Shown in pieces: positions 60,767 through 64,000 of a DNA stretch of 64,000 nt. The stretch lies in assembly GCA_045613585.1 (NCBI GenBank), contig JAZLBG010000107.1, positions 1-64,000 on the forward strand, written 5' to 3'. The stretch comes from Fimenecus sp045613585. Its GTDB lineage: Bacteria > Bacillota > Clostridia > Oscillospirales > Acutalibacteraceae. The position numbers were made by a program, and so were the translations under genes. Under the pieces are notes generated by a model that was not told where the DNA came from, did no database searches, and saw only the letters and a list, made by a program, of their open reading frames with translations. Every line of letters begins with the position of its first letter. The first letter of the stretch is position 1.

Positions 60767-61678
60767 ATGTATAAAATAGAACTTGGTAAAACTGGGTTAC
60801 AAGTGCCAACGATTGCAGTTGGTTGTATGCGAATTAGTGATATGAGTGAAAAGCAGGTGTCGGCTTTTGTTGATACAGCATTAGAAAATAATGCGAACTT
60901 TTTTGACCATGCTGATATTTATGGCGGTGGCAAAAGTGAAGAGGTTTTTGGCAAAGTAATCACACCATCAATGCGTGAAAACATTTTCATTCAAACAAAA
61001 TGCGGTATTCGTCAAGGTCAGTTTGATTTTTCTTATGACCATATCGTAAATTCAGTTGATGGTAGTTTAAAGCGTCTTGGCACAGAATATATTGATGTTT
61101 TACTTCTTCACAGACCTGATGCACTTATGGAGCCTGAAGAAGTTGCAAAGGCATTTGATTATTTGAAAATATCAGGTAAAGTACGTAATTTTGGCGTTTC
61201 TAACCAAAATCCATATCAAATGCAACTTTTACAGAACTCACTTGATATGTCAATCTGTGCAAATCAGTTGCAATTTGGTGTAATGCATACTCCAATGATT
61301 CAATCAGGAATTAATGTGAATATGTATAATGAATCAGGTATTAATCGTGATGATAGTGTTTTAGATTATTGCCGACTTAACAAAATTACCATTCAACCTT
61401 GGTCGCCAATGCAATATGGATTTTTTGAAGGTTGCTTTATAGATAATCCCAAATTTCCTGAACTTAATAAAGTACTTGAAAACATTGGCAATAAATATGG
61501 CGTTTCAAAAACTACTATGGCTTTTGCTTGGATTCTTCGTCACCCTGCAAAAATGCAACCTGTAACAGGCACTACAAATCTTGCACGCCTTGCAGATTGT
61601 TTAAAGGCAAGTGAAATCAATATCACTCGTGAAGAATGGTATGAAATTTATCGTGCAGCAGGTAATAAACTTCCATAA
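60767..61678 (+). CDS. aldo/keto reductase (YdhF-like)
   Basis: NAD(P)H-dependent reductase, 303 residues. TIM-barrel catalytic residues are visible: D and Y in FFDHADIYGGGKSEE, K in QTKCGIRQ, and the H in LLLHRPDALM. The C-terminal GTTNLARLADCLKA binds the cofactor phosphate. The start at 60767 follows AAGGGAGAAG; a longer frame overlaps the EamA gene and is not used. Middle gene of the operon. Substrate not predictable. Confidence 0.9.
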   Translation: MYKIELGKTGLQVPTIAVGCMRISDMSEKQVSAFVDTALENNANFFDHADIYGGGKSEEVFGKVITPSMRENIFIQTKCGIRQGQFDFSYDHIVNSVDGSLKRLGTEYIDVLLLHRPDALMEPEEVAKAFDYLKISGKVRNFGVSNQNPYQMQLLQNSLDMSICANQLQFGVMHTPMIQSGINVNMYNESGINRDDSVLDYCRLNKITIQPWSPMQYGFFEGCFIDNPKFPELNKVLENIGNKYGVSKTTMAFAWILRHPAKMQPVTGTTNLARLADCLKASEINITREEWYEIYRAAGNKLP

Positions 61679-61689
61679 GGAGAATTTTT

Positions 61690-62664
61690 ATGAATAAATT
61701 TCGTTGGTGCTTTATAGGTGCAGGTAGTCTTGCAAAAACAGTAGCATTTCAACTTAATAGAAGTGGTCGTCACGAAATAGTGTCGTGTTATACACGAAAT
61801 TATGAAAAAGGTGTTGCATTTGCCAAGAAATTCGGTGGTAAAGCATATAAAACTCCTGAAGAAGCAATTGTAGCAGAAGATGTAGATGGTGTTTATATCG
61901 TAACTCCGCACAATGCTCATTATCGTTATGCAAAACAAGCATTAGAGTTAGGTAAGCCTGTATTCTGTGAGAAATCCTTTACAGTAACAGCAGAAGAAAC
62001 TGACCAGCTGATTGCCCTTGCAAAAGAAAAAGATTTATATCTTTGTGAAGCAATGTGGACTTGGTTTTCTGCTTCTGCAAATCAAACAAAAAAATGGATT
62101 GACGAGGATAAACTTGGCGAAATTTATTCAGCGGATTTTACATACCATGTGAATATCATAAATGGTGCAGAGCGTGTGCGTGACCCTAAAAGGGCAGGTG
62201 GAGCGTTGCTTGATATTACAATTTACCCAATAACCTATGCTTATCGTCTTTGGGGTATTCCACAAAAAATTGAAACTCAAGCTAATGTTCAAAATGGTAT
62301 TGATATAAGTGAAGAAATAGTGTTTACTTATCCTGATTTCAAAGTGAATATCAGTGCATCAATAGCCGATTTTAACGGATTTGAAAAAATGTCAATCAAA
62401 GGTGAGAATGGCGAAATCAAAGCTACTCTTTACCATGCTATGAATGGTGTGACATTCAAAAAATCTCTTTTCAAGAAAGAAAAGTTTAAGGGGAAGGGAC
62501 CTAAAATGATTTCTTATGTTGAAGAGTTTGATTCAGTTGCAAATGATATTAGAAACGGATTAAAAGAAAGCTTTATGGTGCCACTAAAAGCCACATCAGA
62601 TGTTATGCATCTTCTTGACCAAATCCGTGCACAAATGGGACTTGATTACAATAATCTTGAATAG
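61690..62664 (+). CDS. Gfo/Idh/MocA-family oxidoreductase
   Basis: 324 residues. N-terminal NAD(P) fold with FIGAGSLAKTVAFQL; VTPHNAHYRYAKQALELGKP and the catalytic lysine in FCEKSF near 95; C-terminal substrate domain with the GGALLDITIYPI motif. Acts on sugars, inositols or related diols. AAGGAG precedes the ATG, 11 bases after the reductase gene. The AKR and this enzyme may act in series on a sugar-like substrate (inference). Confidence 0.9.
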   Translation: MNKFRWCFIGAGSLAKTVAFQLNRSGRHEIVSCYTRNYEKGVAFAKKFGGKAYKTPEEAIVAEDVDGVYIVTPHNAHYRYAKQALELGKPVFCEKSFTVTAEETDQLIALAKEKDLYLCEAMWTWFSASANQTKKWIDEDKLGEIYSADFTYHVNIINGAERVRDPKRAGGALLDITIYPITYAYRLWGIPQKIETQANVQNGIDISEEIVFTYPDFKVNISASIADFNGFEKMSIKGENGEIKATLYHAMNGVTFKKSLFKKEKFKGKGPKMISYVEEFDSVANDIRNGLKESFMVPLKATSDVMHLLDQIRAQMGLDYNNLE

Positions 62665-62691
62665 ATAAATCATTAAATTATTAAAAATTTC

Positions 62692-62722
62692 TTGACTTTG
62701 ACGTTGCGTCATAGTGTATACT
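62692..62722 (+). promoter_or_regulatory. MerR-type promoter with perfect dyad in a 19-bp spacer
   Basis: TTGACT (62692-62697), 19 bases, TATACT (62717-62722). The dyad TGACG-TTG-CGTCA (62699-62711) lies in the spacer. The start codon is 21 bases beyond. Confidence 0.85.
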
Positions 62723-62743
62723 CCTGTTGGTGAGGTGATAATT

Positions 62744-63472
62744 ATGAAAATGCATATTAACGAATTAGCCAAGCTTGCAGGTGTCAGTGTACGCACACTG
62801 CATTATTACGATGAAATCGGACTTTTGAAACCTGCCAATGTTGACGAACAAAATGGTTACCGATTCTACGATGAAAACTCACTTCTTCGTATGCAAGAGA
62901 TTCTCTTTTATCGTGAGCTTGATTTTTCGCTAAAAAGCATTATAGAAATTTTATCATCTCCCGATTATGATAAACAAAAGGCACTTACTGAGCAGAAAAA
63001 ACTGTTAATCCTTAAAAAAGAGCGATTAGAAAGGATTATTTCTGCCATTGACAGTGCAGAGAAAGGAGAAACAACTGCTATGAAAGCATTTGACAACACC
63101 GAATTTGAAAACTACAAAGAAGAAGTAAAAGAAAAGTGGGGACAAACCTCAGCCTATAAAGAATATTCTCAAAAAACAAAGGGTTATTCAAAAGACAATT
63201 TCAATGCAATGGGTGTGGGGCTAGAGAGTCTTCTCGAAGACTTTGCAGTTTGTATGAATAGTGGCGCAAGTGTAGATTCAACTGATGCACAAAACCTTGT
63301 GAGGAAATTACAATGTTATATAACCGAAAACTTCTATACTTGTACAAACGAGATTCTAGCAGGTCTTGGTCAAATGTATGTTGCTGACGAAAGATTTAAG
63401 AATAATATAGATAAACACTCTGTTGGTACAGCAGAGTTTATAAGCAAAGCAATTAAATATTATTGTAAATAA
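62744..63472 (+). CDS. TipA-like MerR-family regulator
   Basis: 242 residues: MerR HTH at 1-70 (INELAKLAGVSVRTLHYYDE), dimerization helix to about 120, and a TipAS-type ligand domain from ~125 (YKEYSQKTKGYS and FISKAIKYYCK at the end). TipAS domains bind thiopeptides or other hydrophobic molecules. The start at 62744 follows GAGGTGATA. The MerR-type promoter in front indicates autoregulation; the flavodoxin gene 12 bases downstream is probably co-activated. Confidence 0.9.
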   Translation: MKMHINELAKLAGVSVRTLHYYDEIGLLKPANVDEQNGYRFYDENSLLRMQEILFYRELDFSLKSIIEILSSPDYDKQKALTEQKKLLILKKERLERIISAIDSAEKGETTAMKAFDNTEFENYKEEVKEKWGQTSAYKEYSQKTKGYSKDNFNAMGVGLESLLEDFAVCMNSGASVDSTDAQNLVRKLQCYITENFYTCTNEILAGLGQMYVADERFKNNIDKHSVGTAEFISKAIKYYCK

Positions 63473-63484
63473 GTTGGTGATATT

Positions 63485-64000
63485 ATGATTTTGTATTTTA
63501 GTGGTACTGGTAATAGCCGTTATGTAGCAGAGCAAATTGCTAAAATCACAAATGACGAATTGGTAAGTATCAATAATAAGTTGAAAACTAACGATACAAG
63601 CAAAATAACCATAAATGATAAGCTGATTTTTGTTGTGCCAACTTACGCTTGGCGTATTCCTAAAATAATTCGTGATTGGATTATTAAAACGAATTTCATA
63701 GGGGCAAAAAACACTTGGTTTGTAATGACTTGTGGCAGTGAAATTGGTAATGCAGAAAAATATAATAAGCAACTCTGTCAGATTAAAAACTTTACTTATA
63801 TGGGTACATCTGGTGTTGTAATGCCTGAAAACTATATTATTATGTTCAATTCACCAAACAAGGACGAAATCGAAAAAATCTTTACTAAAGCAGATGTTGA
63901 AATAACAAAGATTGCAAATCGAATAAAAGAAAATAAGCCATTCAATACACCGCAAAATAAATTACAAGACAAGTTTATGAGTGGCCCTGTAAATATGCTT
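63485..64000 (+). CDS. EFR1-like flavodoxin/ferredoxin protein, cut by the window end
   Basis: The ATG at 63485 opens a frame of 172 codons that runs off the window. It begins ILYFSGTGNSRYVAEQIAK, the flavodoxin FMN phosphate loop, with VPTYAWRIPKI (FMN edge) near 51 and MTCGSEIGNAEKY near 82. A ferredoxin half with two [4Fe-4S] sites is expected beyond base 64000. GGTGA precedes the ATG. Follows the TipA-like regulator closely, so probably under its control. Confidence 0.85.
   Translation, partial: MILYFSGTGNSRYVAEQIAKITNDELVSINNKLKTNDTSKITINDKLIFVVPTYAWRIPKIIRDWIIKTNFIGAKNTWFVMTCGSEIGNAEKYNKQLCQIKNFTYMGTSGVVMPENYIIMFNSPNKDEIEKIFTKADVEITKIANRIKENKPFNTPQNKLQDKFMSGPVNML

Overview
The window looks like the chromosome of a low-GC, endospore-forming Firmicute of the Clostridia (perhaps a gut Oscillospiraceae-type lineage; inference). 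The support is a complete spoIIAA-spoIIAB-sigF operon, AGGAGG-type ribosome binding sites, AT-rich sigma-A promoters, many carbohydrate-active enzymes and a large BspA-type LRR surface protein. No rRNA and no CRISPR array were seen. One tRNA gene is present (tRNA-Trp).

Region 1 (1-16.4 kb) is ordinary chromosome: PduL phosphotransacylase (partial), two HAD phosphatases, an FkbM methyltransferase, an APC amino-acid permease, the spoIIA operon, a DUF6514-like small protein, an Old Yellow Enzyme-type oxidoreductase, the LRR surface protein, a GH35 beta-galactosidase and a membrane-tethered MerR regulator.

Region 2 (16.44-51.31 kb) is an integrated mobilizable element. It sits between two copies of a 37-bp sequence: one inside the intact tRNA-Trp gene (16441-16477), one at 51274-51310. 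Next to the right copy are a tyrosine integrase and an excisionase. The left end carries an AEP-type primase/Rep with a C-terminal HTH, a candidate oriT, a MobV-type relaxase and a stand-alone Spo0A C-terminal-domain protein. No type IV secretion genes are visible, so it reads as an IME that relies on a helper. The cargo is mostly defence-like: two dGTPase-type HD hydrolases, one directly followed by a reverse transcriptase; a HEPN protein; macro-domain, vWA and several PD-(D/E)XK nuclease-like proteins; a LlaJI-like restriction-modification unit (XRE regulator, fused C5/N6 methyltransferase, tandem-AAA McrB, McrC); an OLD-family ATPase/TOPRIM nuclease; and an unknown protein paired with a four-helix membrane protein.

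The most striking observation is a bipartite promoter-proximal motif, TTTTTGTCACAAA, exactly 14 bp, then CGATATA (with variants). It occurs five times, each time pointing into a defence-like transcription unit: dGTPase 1, an unknown gene, the HEPN gene, the dGTPase-RT operon, and the unknown/membrane pair. In four of the five it lies 44-47 bp before the start codon. This suggests an internal regulon that co-controls these units, and it marks the two unknown units as likely parts of the same response.

Region 3 (51.3-64 kb) returns to chromosome. It begins with a nuclease with two PD-(D/E)XK-like motifs just outside the right repeat, then a glycan cluster (GH38-like DUF5054, GH36 alpha-galactosidase, GH31), an XRE/desulfoferrodoxin-like regulator, an EamA protein, an aldo/keto reductase, a Gfo/Idh/MocA dehydrogenase, a TipA-like MerR regulator and a flavodoxin/ferredoxin protein cut by the window end.
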